Shown here: positions 1 to 9,887 of the stretch, piece by piece
Numbering within the stretch: the stretch's first letter is position 1
Layout of the letters: each line of letters starts with the position of its first letter
Source: Arachidicoccus soli
GTDB lineage: Bacteria; Bacteroidota; Bacteroidia; Chitinophagales; Chitinophagaceae
Reading direction: 5' to 3'
Assembly (NCBI RefSeq): GCF_003600625.1
Contig: NZ_CP032489.1
Location: forward strand, 124,001-188,000
Length of the DNA: 64,000 nt
The notes under the pieces: generated by a model
Databases searched by the model: none
What the model was told of the DNA's origin: nothing
What the model saw: only the letters and a program-made list of their open reading frames with translations
Made by a program: the position numbers and the translations under genes

Positions 1-471
1 GGTAGTTTGCATCATATTATCGAAAAAATCGCTTCCTTTGCAGGCATTAAAAATAGCAGTACTCGTCAATTGTTTGATGCATCAGGTGTCGCCTCTTTGA
101 ATAGTATCGGAAAAAATATTATAGAAGAAGGTGGTAGTTCTGAATCGATAAATAATTTTCTTGAAAAGAATAAGCCGGGATTTCTTAGTATAATTCCTGC
201 TAGTTTAGGTTTAAGTTTATTACTTTCAGGTGCGCATTCGCCAATGACAGATGCAAATAATATTCAACAACAATCAAATACTTATCAAATGCAAAAGAGT
301 AACAGTTTCCTCAAAACACTTCTTATCACCGTTATTGGTATGGTCATAATAGTGGCATTGTTTCGCAGTTGCTGGGGGAATGAGAAAGAACATGATCACG
401 TTAGAGGTAGTCATGAACAAGCGACAAGCATGATTATCACAAACAATAACATTGTAAATAATTTTATTTAG
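1..471 (+). CDS. DUF937-like membrane protein, 3' end only
   Basis: The reading frame is open from the first base of the window, so the gene starts upstream and only its last ~156 codons are seen. The visible part starts with an alpha-helical DUF937/YidB-like repeat region (FAGIKNSSTRQLFDASG, then GFLSIIPASLG). A Gln/Asn-rich linker follows, then one strong membrane helix (LLITVIGMVIIVALF) and a ~35-residue polar tail. Many Bacteroidota relatives carry an OmpA-like domain after the membrane helix; this one stops almost at once, so it is either a short variant or truncated. Function unknown; a cell-envelope role is inferred only from the membrane helix. Confidence 0.55.
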   Translation, partial: GSLHHIIEKIASFAGIKNSSTRQLFDASGVASLNSIGKNIIEEGGSSESINNFLEKNKPGFLSIIPASLGLSLLLSGAHSPMTDANNIQQQSNTYQMQKSNSFLKTLLITVIGMVIIVALFRSCWGNEKEHDHVRGSHEQATSMIITNNNIVNNFI

Positions 472-637
472 ATGCGATACACAGTATTATTGTTTTCGAC
501 ATTTTTAGGAGGTATGCAGCGATGCGTACCTTTTTTTACGGCCTAAACCCATTCACCGACTAATAGCTCTAACTCATCGAAAATGCTTTTTAAGTTCAGT
601 GATAGGCGATGTACATTTGTATTATAAAATTCTGAAA

Positions 638-1477
638 ATGGAAAACGAAGAAAAGAAAGCAGAAACCGGGAGCGATTACCAAGCTTCGCGCTTTGACAAA
701 TGGAATGAATTTCAAATGCACAAAAACCACAATAATGGTTTGACAGGATTGATTGTCATTATTGCTGGTATATTATTGTTATTGAGCCGACTGCCTCAAA
801 CCGAAGCCTTGTTCCCTGCTTGGTTGTTTGATTGGCCTATGTTATTAGTTTTAATAGGCGTTATAGCGGGGGTGAAGCATAGATTTTGTGGCGGTGGGTG
901 GCTGGTTCCCATTATTCTCGGTGTGTATTTTCTTTTGAGAGACAATAACCAGATTGGTGATAATATGAGTGTTTATGCGTTGCCTGCACTACTTATTTTA
1001 TTGGGCATTTTTATTATCATTAATAGAAATCGTCCACGCCGTTGTAAAGTTGGTATGCGCCGCTTTGATAGAAGGTATCATAGATTTAATAAGTTTGAAA
1101 ATCAATATCAGGATAAGCGTTCAAAAGTTTCAGATAATAGTAGTGAAGATGTAATCGATATTAATTCCGTTTTTGGGAGCAGTGAAAAAGTGATGTTTAC
1201 TAAAACTTTTAAAGGCGGCACCATCAATTGTGCTTTTGGAGGCGGTAAAATAAACCTTACACAAGCTGATATGGAAGACAAAGCTATTCTAAATGTATCC
1301 GTAACTTTTGGAGGAGCGGAAATTATTGTCCCCTCTAACTGGCATATACAAAATGAATTGACTGCTTTTATGGGCGGCATTGAAGACAAGCGAAGATCAA
1401 TTGTGGGGGATATTCAAAATAAAACACTCATTTTGCGTGGAAGCATTTTTTGTGGAGGCGTAGAGATTATGAATTGA
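638..1477 (+). CDS. LiaF-like membrane protein
   Basis: A 279-residue protein: about 30 polar N-terminal residues, then four closely spaced membrane helices (LiaI/LiaF-like, roughly residues 35-130), a basic Arg/Lys-rich linker, and a soluble C-terminal half with repeated FGG motifs (CAFGGGKINL, TFGGAEIIVP, FMGGIEDKR, FCGGVEI). That half is typical of the LiaF/DUF2154 beta-helical domain. In Firmicutes LiaF restrains a cell-envelope stress kinase. Here the gene lies just upstream of a LytS-type kinase and LytTR regulator, so a sensory or modulating role in that pair is a reasonable inference. The start is the ATG at 638, not the upstream GTG at 599, because the family N-terminus is short and polar. 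Confidence 0.75.
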   Translation: MENEEKKAETGSDYQASRFDKWNEFQMHKNHNNGLTGLIVIIAGILLLLSRLPQTEALFPAWLFDWPMLLVLIGVIAGVKHRFCGGGWLVPIILGVYFLLRDNNQIGDNMSVYALPALLILLGIFIIINRNRPRRCKVGMRRFDRRYHRFNKFENQYQDKRSKVSDNSSEDVIDINSVFGSSEKVMFTKTFKGGTINCAFGGGKINLTQADMEDKAILNVSVTFGGAEIIVPSNWHIQNELTAFMGGIEDKRRSIVGDIQNKTLILRGSIFCGGVEIMN

Positions 1478-1515
1478 TTAAATAAAGACATTTTATTTGG
1501 GTTAAAAAAGTATTC

Positions 1516-2601
1516 ATGCAAATAAAACTTCAGCGCATAAACATTAAGAGCAAAGGAGCTATCTTTCTTTCGATGGTTGCGTGTGTTCAGTTTTATTGGT
1601 TGTATTTTACAAAGGCTATTTCTCTGGAAGCTTCAGTGGTAGATGCTTTAGGGAGTACCTTAATATTGTATGCTTTATTTTTCTTTATAAAATATGCAAG
1701 ATCATTTAATTTCTCTACCCGTGTTAGTTATGCCGTGATGGGTTTTCAGAATTTAGCTTTTGCAATTCTTTGGATTTATTTTTGCCGATATACCTTGGTT
1801 GACCTCTTTTCTGCTCAAAAGAATTATGTCACTCTTTGGCAAACAAGCTTTTTTATTCGCGGCTTTATGGGGTGGGTAATTTTAGTATGCTTTAGCGCTA
1901 TCAATTTCTTGGCCGAGCAACTTAATCAGACTCGCGCCTCTATTATTGAAGAACAGCAGGCTCAACGGTTGCGGAAAGAAGCGGAACTCTTTAAATTGCG
2001 CCAACAATTGCAGCCACATTTTTTATTTAATAGTTTGAATTCTATTAACGCGCTGATAGGTCGTGAGCCAAAGAATGCAAGGCACATGATACAGCAGTTA
2101 TCTGATTATTTGCGAAGTACACTTAAAAAAGAGGATGATGTTTTTATCCCTTTTCAAGAAGAGTTAAATGATCTGAAGCTTTATTTGGCAATAGAACAAG
2201 TTCGATTTGGGCATCGTCTCATTATTGAAGAATATATTGAAGTGGATTGCGAAGATATAAAAATACCACCTTTTTTATTGCAGCCATTAGTGGAGAATGC
2301 TATTAAATATGGGTTATATGGGACCATTGGTCTCGTACATATTGTAATTAAGGTTATCAGAAAAAATGATGCACTTGTTTTTAGCATTACAAATCCTTAC
2401 GATTTGGATTCAGTAGCCACAAAGGGCACTGGATTTGGTTTGGAATCTATTCGGAGACGCTTATATTTATTGTTTGCCAGAAATGATCTATTAAAAATAG
2501 AACAAAAAGTAAATCCTATAGAGGTTGTTGAAAATGAGCAGGAAGTGCAATTGCAAACTTTTATGGCGACTCTTTTTATTCCTATAAGAAATAGTATTTG
2601 A
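1516..2601 (+). CDS. LytS-type sensor histidine kinase
   Basis: A 361-residue inner-membrane kinase. Four hydrophobic helices occupy roughly the first 130 residues, followed by a short coiled coil (EEQQAQRLRKEAEL) and a His_kinase domain. The phospho-acceptor His is in QPHFLFN (about residue 168), the N-box is PLVENAIKYG (about 257-266) and the G-box is GTGFGLESIRRR. No periplasmic domain of note is present, so the signal is probably sensed in the membrane or through a partner such as the LiaF-like neighbour upstream. It is followed 16 bp later by its LytTR response regulator, a standard Bacteroidota pair. Confidence 0.88.
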   Translation: MQIKLQRINIKSKGAIFLSMVACVQFYWLYFTKAISLEASVVDALGSTLILYALFFFIKYARSFNFSTRVSYAVMGFQNLAFAILWIYFCRYTLVDLFSAQKNYVTLWQTSFFIRGFMGWVILVCFSAINFLAEQLNQTRASIIEEQQAQRLRKEAELFKLRQQLQPHFLFNSLNSINALIGREPKNARHMIQQLSDYLRSTLKKEDDVFIPFQEELNDLKLYLAIEQVRFGHRLIIEEYIEVDCEDIKIPPFLLQPLVENAIKYGLYGTIGLVHIVIKVIRKNDALVFSITNPYDLDSVATKGTGFGLESIRRRLYLLFARNDLLKIEQKVNPIEVVENEQEVQLQTFMATLFIPIRNSI

Positions 2602-2617
2602 ACTTTTAAAATGTTTT

Positions 2618-3343
2618 ATGCGTACAATTATTATTGATGATGAACCATTGGCCCGATCACTCTTATTAGAATTGTTGGAGCCTGAAAAGGATATTGAAAT
2701 AGTAGCTGAATGTGGCGATGGCTTTGAAGCTTTAAAAGCTATCCAAGAACATCAGCCCGATTTGATTTTTCTCGACATTCAGATGCCTAAAATTACCGGC
2801 TTCGAGATGTTAGAGCTATTGGAAAGCCCTCCACGTGTAATATTCACTACCGCATATGATGAGTATGCACTCAAGGCGTTTGAAGTAAATGCATTGGATT
2901 ATTTATTAAAACCACTTAACCCTGAAAGACTAACCAGGGCGTTGCAAAAACTACGACAGCAAACAGACAAAAACCAGGAAAGTGTAAAAGGGAAAATGCT
3001 TCAGCTACCGGAACAAATGCAAAGAATTGTTGTGAAGGTGAATGGCAATATTAAAATTTTACCATTGCCTGAAGTGTTTTATTTAGAATCGGCCGATGAT
3101 TATGTAAAAGTACATACGAATGATAAATATTATTTGAAGCATCAGACTATGAATAATTTTGAGCAGCAGTTACCTATTCATCAATTTGTTCGGGTTCATC
3201 GTTCTTGTTTGGTGAATGTGCAACATATTCATAAAGTAGATTTATATGAAAAAGATCAATATTGCGTTGTATTACGAAACGATGTGCGGTTGCCTGTAAG
3301 CCGAAGTGGCTATGCCAAACTTAAAACGGTTCTGGGGATATAG
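2618..3343 (+). CDS. LytTR-family response regulator
   Basis: A 241-residue two-domain regulator. The N-terminal receiver has acidic residues IDDEP near the start, the phospho-acceptor Asp in LIFLDIQMPK (residue 53), the conserved Thr in FTTAYDEYA and Lys in YLLKPL. The C-terminal LytTR DNA-binding domain (about residues 130-241) has the typical ESADDYVKVHT and FVRVHRSCLVN segments. It takes the phosphate from the kinase encoded 16 bp upstream. The pair ends at a clear terminator (3365-3414), so the LiaF-like gene, kinase and regulator probably form one transcript. Confidence 0.9.
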   Translation: MRTIIIDDEPLARSLLLELLEPEKDIEIVAECGDGFEALKAIQEHQPDLIFLDIQMPKITGFEMLELLESPPRVIFTTAYDEYALKAFEVNALDYLLKPLNPERLTRALQKLRQQTDKNQESVKGKMLQLPEQMQRIVVKVNGNIKILPLPEVFYLESADDYVKVHTNDKYYLKHQTMNNFEQQLPIHQFVRVHRSCLVNVQHIHKVDLYEKDQYCVVLRNDVRLPVSRSGYAKLKTVLGI

Positions 3344-3364
3344 TGTTTGTGTTTTGTAAAAATG

Positions 3365-3414
3365 CCTGATATAGTTTGTGGCCTTCTGCCTTGCAAATTA
3401 TATCAGGTTTTTTT
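3365..3414 (+). terminator. Rho-independent terminator after the two-component operon
   Basis: A perfect 9-bp stem, CCTGATATA (3365-3373) against TATATCAGG (3399-3407), is followed directly by seven T residues. It lies 21 bp past the stop of the LytTR regulator. Confidence 0.85.
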
Positions 3415-3789
3415 GTTTAGCCGATCAATTGTCTGCTATTTTTCAATAATAGTGATAATAGCAAAGGATCTTTTTGCGATTACAAGCTGTATAGAGAAAT
3501 CGTAATATTCAATATATAAATGTTTATCTTTAAGGTTAATAATTTATGACCTGGATTATATATTCCGAGGAATGTTTTTATAGAAATGAACGATCTTGGG
3601 ATGTAGATTATGTTTGTTTGTCATATACGTTAAAATAAATAGGTTGATGTGTTCGTTATGGCGTCGAAGAATATGAAGGCTCCATAAGTTTCAGTAACTG
3701 TTTTTTTTAATAGCAGTTAGAGGTCTTTATTGTTTTAAGTTACTTATGATAGGTAATTGTATTTTCTATCGTTTAATAAAAATTAATAC
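3415..3789. other. Non-coding stretch before the GH3 gene
   Basis: About 375 bp of AT-rich sequence with no convincing reading frame, RNA gene or repeat. It separates the two-component operon terminator from the beta-glucosidase start and presumably holds that gene's promoter. I could not single out a convincing TAnnTTTG box. Confidence 0.5.
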
Positions 3790-6000
3790 ATGAAAAAGCT
3801 TTCTCTCGTTGCAATTTTAATTTTATTTGGCTCATTTCTTTTAGCACAGTCAGGTAATCAAATCATTAAGCATGTGATTGCTAAAATGACCTTGCAGGAA
3901 AAAGTACGATTATTAATTGGTGGCAACGATGTAAAATTTGAAGGAGCATATACCGACGTAACGAATAAAGTTCCCGGCGCTGCAGGATTCACTTACCCTC
4001 TTAGAAGATTAAATCTTCCTTCCCTGATTTTGTCTGATGGACCCGCGGGCGTGAGAATAGAGCCAATTAGAAACCATGATAGTTCTAAAACCTACTATGC
4101 AACGGGGTTTCCAGTTGCGACATTACTTGCATCTACTTGGGATACGGCATTGGTTTATAAAGTGGGAGATGCCTTTGGTAATGAAGTGAAGGAGTTTGGT
4201 GTAGATGTTATTCTTGCGCCCGCAATGAATATTCAGCGCAATCCTTTGGACGGAAGGAATTTTGAATACTATTCAGAAGATCCTGTGATTGCCGGTAATA
4301 TTGCGGCAGCTTTGGTCAATGGAATTCAGTCCAATGGAGTGGGTACTTCTATCAAACATTTTGTTGCAAATAATGTAGAAACAGATAGAACAACTTTAAA
4401 TGAAATAATTAGTGAACGAGCACTGAGGGAAATATATTTGAAAGGATTTGAAATTGCTGTGAAAAAAGCACAGCCTTGGACGGTAATGAACTCTTATAAT
4501 AAAATAAACGGAATTTATACATCAGAAAACTATGATTTGAACACAACGATATTGCGAAAAGAATGGGGTTTCAAAGGGTTGGTAATGACTGATTGGGGTG
4601 GTGGAAGACACCCTGTCGCGCAAGCGAAAGCGGGTAGTGATTTACTCATGCCAGGAACACAAAATCAATTTGATGAAATTATGGCTGCTCTTAGAAATGG
4701 TAGCCTTTCTATAGACGTTATTGATAACAATGTTGCCAAGATATTAGGTTTAATTTTAAAATCACCGTCATACAAACATTATAAATATTCCGAAGAACCT
4801 GATTTGAAAGCACATGCGAAAATATCACGCTTAGCAGCTTCTGAAGGAATGATTCTATTGAAGAATGAAGGCAATGCGCTACCATTACAAAATAATATTA
4901 GAAAGGTTGCACTCTTGGGCGATGCATCTTATAACACCATCGCCAATGGAACTGGGAGTGGAGAAGTACATAAACCCTATGTCGTTTCTATTTTTGAGGG
5001 GATGAAAAATAGCGGCTACATGATCGATAATCAATCAACCACTGCATCTGTAGATGCATTGGCTAGCAAAGATGATGCAGCCATTATTACTATTGGTAGA
5101 AACGCCGGAGAAGGCAGTGACCGTCCGGTGGATGGCGATTTTACATTAAAAGATAGTGAAAGAGAAGTGATTAAAAAAGTATCTACTGCTTTTCATGCAA
5201 AAGGGAAAAAAGTAATTGTAATTTTAAATATTGGCGGTGCAATAGAAGTGGCTAGTTGGCGCGACAATGTAGACGCTATTTTACTTGCTTGGCAACCTGG
5301 GATGGAAGCAGGTAATGCCATTGCAGATATTTTAAGTGGGAAAGTAAATCCTTCGGGAAAGCTAGCCATCACTTTTCCTATGAAATATTCCGATGAGCCA
5401 TCGGCAGGAAATTTCCCAGGTACAACTTTTCCAAAACAAGCACGTGCAGCTATCTTTGGAAGTAATTCAACCAATCGAGAAGTGGATTACAAGGAAGGAA
5501 TATTTGTTGGATATCGTTATTTCAACACTTTTAAAGTACAACCTGCTTATCCTTTTGGGTTTGGATTAAGCTATACTCATTTTAACTTTAGCGACTTAAA
5601 ATTAAGTGATTCCAGTTTTCATCACCATCTTACTGCCAGCGTTACCGTAAAAAATAGTGGAGATGTCGCAGGGAAGGAAGTAGTGCAATTGTATATTTCT
5701 GCTCCTAAAGGTGAAGAAGGGTTGGAAAAACCTGAAGAGGAATTGAAAGCATTTGCTAAAACAAATTTACTAAAGCCGGGCGAGTCACAAACTATCCAAT
5801 TTAGCATTACACCCAACGAATTAGCCTCTTTTGTAGAGAGCCATAATGCTTGGATTGCCGACAAGGGAGTATATACTTTAAGAATTGGTGCTTCTTCTGT
5901 AGATATAAGGCAACAAGCTAGTTTTGCTGTTCCTTCGGAAATTATTGTCGAAAAAACACACGCTATTCACTATCCAAAAAATATTCAAGATTTGCAATAA
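3790..6000 (+). CDS. Glycoside hydrolase family 3 beta-glucosidase
   Basis: A 736-residue secreted enzyme with signal peptide (KLSLVAILILFGSFLLAQ). The GH3 N-terminal TIM barrel shows SDGPAGVR, the KH pair in SIKHFVANNVETDR (K189, H190) and the nucleophile Asp in LVMTDWGG (D268). A GH3 C-terminal alpha/beta domain follows (EGMILLKNEG, GEGSDRPVDG), then a fibronectin-III-like tail from about residue 620. The family removes terminal beta-linked glucose or similar residues from oligosaccharides; BglX-like function is likely, but the exact substrate cannot be read from sequence. It stands alone between the two-component operon and purC, without SusCD genes. Confidence 0.92.
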   Translation: MKKLSLVAILILFGSFLLAQSGNQIIKHVIAKMTLQEKVRLLIGGNDVKFEGAYTDVTNKVPGAAGFTYPLRRLNLPSLILSDGPAGVRIEPIRNHDSSKTYYATGFPVATLLASTWDTALVYKVGDAFGNEVKEFGVDVILAPAMNIQRNPLDGRNFEYYSEDPVIAGNIAAALVNGIQSNGVGTSIKHFVANNVETDRTTLNEIISERALREIYLKGFEIAVKKAQPWTVMNSYNKINGIYTSENYDLNTTILRKEWGFKGLVMTDWGGGRHPVAQAKAGSDLLMPGTQNQFDEIMAALRNGSLSIDVIDNNVAKILGLILKSPSYKHYKYSEEPDLKAHAKISRLAASEGMILLKNEGNALPLQNNIRKVALLGDASYNTIANGTGSGEVHKPYVVSIFEGMKNSGYMIDNQSTTASVDALASKDDAAIITIGRNAGEGSDRPVDGDFTLKDSEREVIKKVSTAFHAKGKKVIVILNIGGAIEVASWRDNVDAILLAWQPGMEAGNAIADILSGKVNPSGKLAITFPMKYSDEPSAGNFPGTTFPKQARAAIFGSNSTNREVDYKEGIFVGYRYFNTFKVQPAYPFGFGLSYTHFNFSDLKLSDSSFHHHLTASVTVKNSGDVAGKEVVQLYISAPKGEEGLEKPEEELKAFAKTNLLKPGESQTIQFSITPNELASFVESHNAWIADKGVYTLRIGASSVDIRQQASFAVPSEIIVEKTHAIHYPKNIQDLQ

Positions 6001-6009
6001 TGTAAATGA

Positions 6010-6050
6010 GGAATATCATCTTGAAAATCCAACTGTCAAGATGATATTCC
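6010..6050 (+). terminator. Long hairpin after the GH3 gene
   Basis: A perfect 15-bp inverted repeat, GGAATATCATCTTGA (6010-6024) against its complement (6036-6050), starts 10 bp after the stop. It lacks a clean T-run, so it is a probable terminator or 3' end protector rather than a textbook one. Confidence 0.6.
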
Positions 6051-6172
6051 GCAATAATTGTTACTTGTTTTTGGGAATGAATAAATTAACAATAATAAAA
6101 TCACCTTCTCTTTAATTATCTCTTACTTTCCAACATTTCAGTTAATTTTACGGCTCAAAATATTTAGTTTTT

Positions 6173-7090
6173 ATGCCCCAGTTTCAATTTACTGATCAAA
6201 CAAATTTTTATAGAGGAAAGGTACGCGATGTTTATACAATTGGCGACGATACATTGGTAATGGTCGCTAGCAATCGTATTTCAGCTTTTGATGTTATTCT
6301 ACCAAAGCCCATTCCTTACAAAGGACAGGTATTGAATCAAGTGGCCGCACATATGTTGAAGGCGACTGAAGATCTTTGTCCCAATTGGCTTACAACAACG
6401 CCAGCGCCCAATGTCTCTGTAGGTAAAAAATGTGTTCCTTTTAAAATTGAAATGGTGGTACGCGGTAATCTCACCGGCCATGCTTGGCGAACTTATGCAA
6501 GTGGCAAACGTATTTTATGTGGCGTAAATTTACCAGAAGGGATGAAAGAAAATGATTTCTTTCCGACACCGATTATTACACCTTCTACTAAAGCAGAGGA
6601 AGGACACGATGAAGATATTTCCGAAGATGAAATAATTGCTAAAAATTTGGCAACACTTGAGGATTGGAATATTTTAAAGAAATATGCATTAGCTTTATTT
6701 ACAAGAGGAAAAGAATTGGCTGCGGCGCGTGGACTTATTTTGGTGGATACTAAATATGAGTTTGGTAAAATTGGGGAGGAAATAATCTTAATGGATGAGA
6801 TACATACACCCGATTCTTCACGCTATTTTTATGCAGATGGATTTGAAGATAGACAGTCAAAAGGGGAAAGGCAAAAACAACTCAGTAAAGAGTTTGTTCG
6901 TGAGTGGTTGATTGAGCATAATTTTATGGGAAAAGAAGGGCAAATTGTTCCCGAAATGTCTGAAGAATGGATAGACACAATTTCTAAACGTTATATAGAG
7001 TTGTACGAAGCTGTTACAGGCAAAAAATTTGCCCCCGAAAATTGGAGTGAAGAACAAACCTTTGAAGCCATCAAAAAAGCACTTAAATAA
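6173..7090 (+). CDS. purC: SAICAR synthase (purine biosynthesis)
   Basis: A 305-residue phosphoribosylaminoimidazole-succinocarboxamide synthase: CAIR + aspartate + ATP to SAICAR in de novo purine synthesis. The sequence shows the N-terminal YRGKVRDVY motif, [12 protein letters not shown], the [11 protein letters not shown] loop, [12 protein letters not shown] and [12 protein letters not shown], all hallmarks of the family. Length fits the longer version of the enzyme. The start ATG at 6173 is directly before the conserved N-terminus. It stands 28 bp ahead of the gamma-carbonic-anhydrase-like gene and could be co-transcribed with it. Confidence 0.95.
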   Translation: MPQFQFTDQTNFYRGKVRDVYTIGDDTLVMVASNRISAFDVILPKPIPYKGQVLNQVAAHMLKATEDLCPNWLTTTPAPNVSVGKKCVPFKIEMVVRGNLTGHAWRTYASGKRILCGVNLPEGMKENDFFPTPIITPSTKAEEGHDEDISEDEIIAKNLATLEDWNILKKYALALFTRGKELAAARGLILVDTKYEFGKIGEEIILMDEIHTPDSSRYFYADGFEDRQSKGERQKQLSKEFVREWLIEHNFMGKEGQIVPEMSEEWIDTISKRYIELYEAVTGKKFAPENWSEEQTFEAIKKALK

Positions 7091-7118
7091 AATTTATAAT
7101 TCATAAATCATCATTCAA

Positions 7119-7643
7119 ATGATTCTTTCTGTAAGAGGTAAAACACCAATAGTAGGAGATAATAATTTTGTTGCACCAAACGCTACTATTATTGGAGATG
7201 TGGAGACAGGCAAAGATTGTAGTATTTGGTTCAATGCTGTTATTCGTGGAGATGTAAATAGTATAAGAATAGGGAATAAAGTAAATGTGCAAGACGGTGT
7301 AATGATTCATTGTACTTACCAAAAAACAACCACTACCATTGGTAATAATGTTTCTATTGGACATAACGCTGTTATTCATGGTTGTACTATCCACGATAAT
7401 GTATTAGTGGGCATCGGTGCCATAATAATGGATGGTTGTATCGTACATTCTAATGCTATTATTGCAGCTGGAGCGGTTGTTTTAAAAAATACGATTGTTG
7501 AAGAAGGGAGTATTTATGGAGGTGTACCGGCTCAAAAAATAAAAGAGATTTCTCCCGATTTAATCGAACATGAAATTGAACGAATCGCAGATAGTTATTT
7601 GCAATATATGGAATGGTATAAGGATATGAAAATCGAAGGGTAG
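7119..7643 (+). CDS. Gamma-carbonic-anhydrase-like hexapeptide-repeat protein
   Basis: A 174-residue left-handed beta-helix protein made of hexapeptide repeats (for example IIGDVETG, NVQDGV, VSIGHNAVI). The three histidines expected to bind the metal in this family are present at H64 (MIHC), H82 and H87 (IGHNAVIHG). It belongs to the YrdA/PaaY/CaiE group, whose members range from weak carbonic anhydrases to thioesterase accessory proteins, so the activity is not certain. It ends 5 bp from the convergent rsgA stop. Confidence 0.85.
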   Translation: MILSVRGKTPIVGDNNFVAPNATIIGDVETGKDCSIWFNAVIRGDVNSIRIGNKVNVQDGVMIHCTYQKTTTTIGNNVSIGHNAVIHGCTIHDNVLVGIGAIIMDGCIVHSNAIIAAGAVVLKNTIVEEGSIYGGVPAQKIKEISPDLIEHEIERIADSYLQYMEWYKDMKIEG

Positions 7644-7648
7644 GGCAG

Positions 7649-8575
7649 TTAATAATTTTTCTTTTCCATAGTATCTAAGATATTACGATAGCTTATATAA
7701 CGCTCTACAGCAACTTCGCCTTTCTTAACTGCTGTGGTTACGGCACAACCAGGTTCTTCCAGATGCATACAGTTATTGAATTTGCAATTATGTATTAATG
7801 CTCGCATTTCTGGGAAGTAATGAGAGAGTTCTGTTTTTTCAATATCCACCAACCCAAACTCGCGAATGCCGGGCGTATCTATGATTTTGCCACCAAATGG
7901 TAGATTAAACATTTCGGCAAATGTAGTGGTATGTAAGCCTTTGCCGCTCCAGTCACTCACTTCCTGGGTTCGCAAATTTTTCTCGGGAAATATATTATTG
8001 ATAAATGTGGATTTGCCTACACCAGAGTGGCCGCTTAATAAAGTGGTTTTGTCTTTTAATGTATTTTGCAAGTTGCTCAAACCTTCCTTCGTTTCCATGC
8101 TTAGTGGAATAATTTTGTAACCGATGGAAGTATAGATTTCTGTCATTCGTTGCAGTTGCTCCTGCTCTTTCTTTTTGTATAAATCTGTTTTATTAAATAC
8201 AATAATTGCCGGTACATGAAACGCTTCAGAAGAAACTAAAAAGCGATCGATAAAACCAGCAGATGTTTTGGGATTTTTTAAAGTAGCAAAAAGTAATGCT
8301 TGGTCTAAGTTTGCCGCTACAATATGGTGCTGATTTTTGTTATGTGGTGATATACGTGCGATATAATTTTTTCTGTCTAATATTTTTGTGATAATTACCG
8401 TCTTTTCACTCTCCGTATCTTCCTCCACATTTACTTCGTCGCCTACAGCGATGGGATTAGTTGAAGTAATCCCATCTAACTTCATAACGCCTTTAAGCCT
8501 TGCGTTGTGTGTACTGCCATTACTGGTTTGTACAATATACCAGCTTCCTGTTGATTTATAAACTGTTGCCTGCAA
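7649..8575 (-). CDS. rsgA: Ribosome small subunit-dependent GTPase
   Basis: A 308-residue circularly permuted GTPase that helps late maturation of the 30S subunit. An OB-fold occupies about residues 1-70. The G4 motif (NKTD) comes before the P-loop (GHSGVGKSTFIN) and the switch Asp (DTPGIREFG), the order that defines the family. A C-terminal zinc-binding cluster follows (CKFNNCMHLEEPGC). It is single, convergent with the gene on its 3' side. Confidence 0.94.
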   Translation of the reverse strand: MQATVYKSTGSWYIVQTSNGSTHNARLKGVMKLDGITSTNPIAVGDEVNVEEDTESEKTVIITKILDRKNYIARISPHNKNQHHIVAANLDQALLFATLKNPKTSAGFIDRFLVSSEAFHVPAIIVFNKTDLYKKKEQEQLQRMTEIYTSIGYKIIPLSMETKEGLSNLQNTLKDKTTLLSGHSGVGKSTFINNIFPEKNLRTQEVSDWSGKGLHTTTFAEMFNLPFGGKIIDTPGIREFGLVDIEKTELSHYFPEMRALIHNCKFNNCMHLEEPGCAVTTAVKKGEVAVERYISYRNILDTMEKKNY

Positions 8576-8716
8576 GTAAAATTATTTAGAGCGAAGATAT
8601 TGTAATTGCTTGATTTTAAAGAAGCTGGGTTTTCTTAATTTTTATTCTAATAAAAGACTTTTAAAATATTGTTCTTTTCTACCTAACTTTAGAAAATGCT
8701 TTTTAAAATCAGTAGA

Positions 8717-9790
8717 ATGAATTTTTCTAAAATTACATTCAATATTTTTCTTTCGTGTGCTTTGTTGATTAATTCATCTTGTGCAAAATCATCTTCACAT
8801 AACAAATTGCCTGATAATACAGGCGATTCAAGTGGTACATTTTTTGTAAAAGGCGCTGACATTGGTTGGTTGCCACAAATGGAAGCAAGTGGTTATACAT
8901 TTTATAATAATAATGGGGTAGCGCAAGATTGTTTTCAAATATTGAAAGATCATGGTATTAATACAGTTCGTTTAAGAACTTGGGTAAACCCTTCAAATGA
9001 CCCGATTAATGGGCATTGCAGTACAGCTGAAACAATTGCAATGGCAGTACGCGCAAAGAAATGGGGTATGCACATAATGATAGATTTTCATTATAGTGAT
9101 AGTTGGGCAGACCCATCAAAACAAGTGAAGCCGGCAGCCTGGGTAGGTGACGATTTCCCGCATTTGCTTTCAGATGTGTATAAATATACCTTAGGTGTAA
9201 TGCAGGGTTTGAAAGATAAAGGCGTAACGCCAGACTGGGTACAAGTAGGAAATGAAATTGCTGGTGGCATGATTTATCCGGAAGGATCTACCGATCATTG
9301 GGATAGTTTGGCGCAATTGATTAACGAAGGTTATGCTGCCGTAAAAGCGGTTGACCCCACTACAAAAGTTATTTTACACGTAGATCAAGGCAACAACAAT
9401 CAACGTTTTAGAACTTGGTTTGATAGCGCCACTGTGCATCATGCTAAATATGATGTCATTGGCATGTCTTATTACCCTTATTGGTTAACCGGAAGTCCGG
9501 ATTATACTTTATCTATCGATGATCTTGGAAATAATTTAAAAAATATGGCCTCAAGATATGGTAAGCAAGTTATGGTAGTGGAAGTGGGTGGTGAAGATAA
9601 CCAACCACAAGATACTTACAATATGCTGATAGCAGTTCAACAGAAAGTTATGGAAGTGCCTGATAGCAAAGGGTTAGGCGTTATTTACTGGGAGCCTGAA
9701 GGTGCAAGAAGTTGGAGTCATTATGCGCTAAGTGCTTGGGGCTCTGACGGGAAACCTACTCATGCTTTGGATGCGTTTTTGCCAAATTGA
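8717..9790 (+). CDS. GH53 arabinogalactan endo-beta-1,4-galactanase (lipoprotein)
   Basis: A 357-residue surface or periplasmic lipoprotein. The signal sequence ends in the lipobox LLINSSC, and the mature enzyme is a GH53 TIM barrel (GADIGWLPQMEASG, VRLRTWVNP, IDFHYSDSWADP). The two catalytic glutamates are in VQVGNE (E180) and MVVEVGGE (E289). It should cut beta-1,4-galactan side chains of pectin. I chose the ATG at 8717 over 8696 because it gives a normal-length lipoprotein signal; the upstream ATG remains possible. Confidence 0.92.
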   Translation: MNFSKITFNIFLSCALLINSSCAKSSSHNKLPDNTGDSSGTFFVKGADIGWLPQMEASGYTFYNNNGVAQDCFQILKDHGINTVRLRTWVNPSNDPINGHCSTAETIAMAVRAKKWGMHIMIDFHYSDSWADPSKQVKPAAWVGDDFPHLLSDVYKYTLGVMQGLKDKGVTPDWVQVGNEIAGGMIYPEGSTDHWDSLAQLINEGYAAVKAVDPTTKVILHVDQGNNNQRFRTWFDSATVHHAKYDVIGMSYYPYWLTGSPDYTLSIDDLGNNLKNMASRYGKQVMVVEVGGEDNQPQDTYNMLIAVQQKVMEVPDSKGLGVIYWEPEGARSWSHYALSAWGSDGKPTHALDAFLPN

Positions 9791-9887
9791 GCGATGAGAG
9801 TGATATAATATTTTCCTATTTTCGTAAATGATTTGAATATGGAGTCTTTAATTTCGTTTCTTTATTAGCTTAAATTAAATCTGTTTT

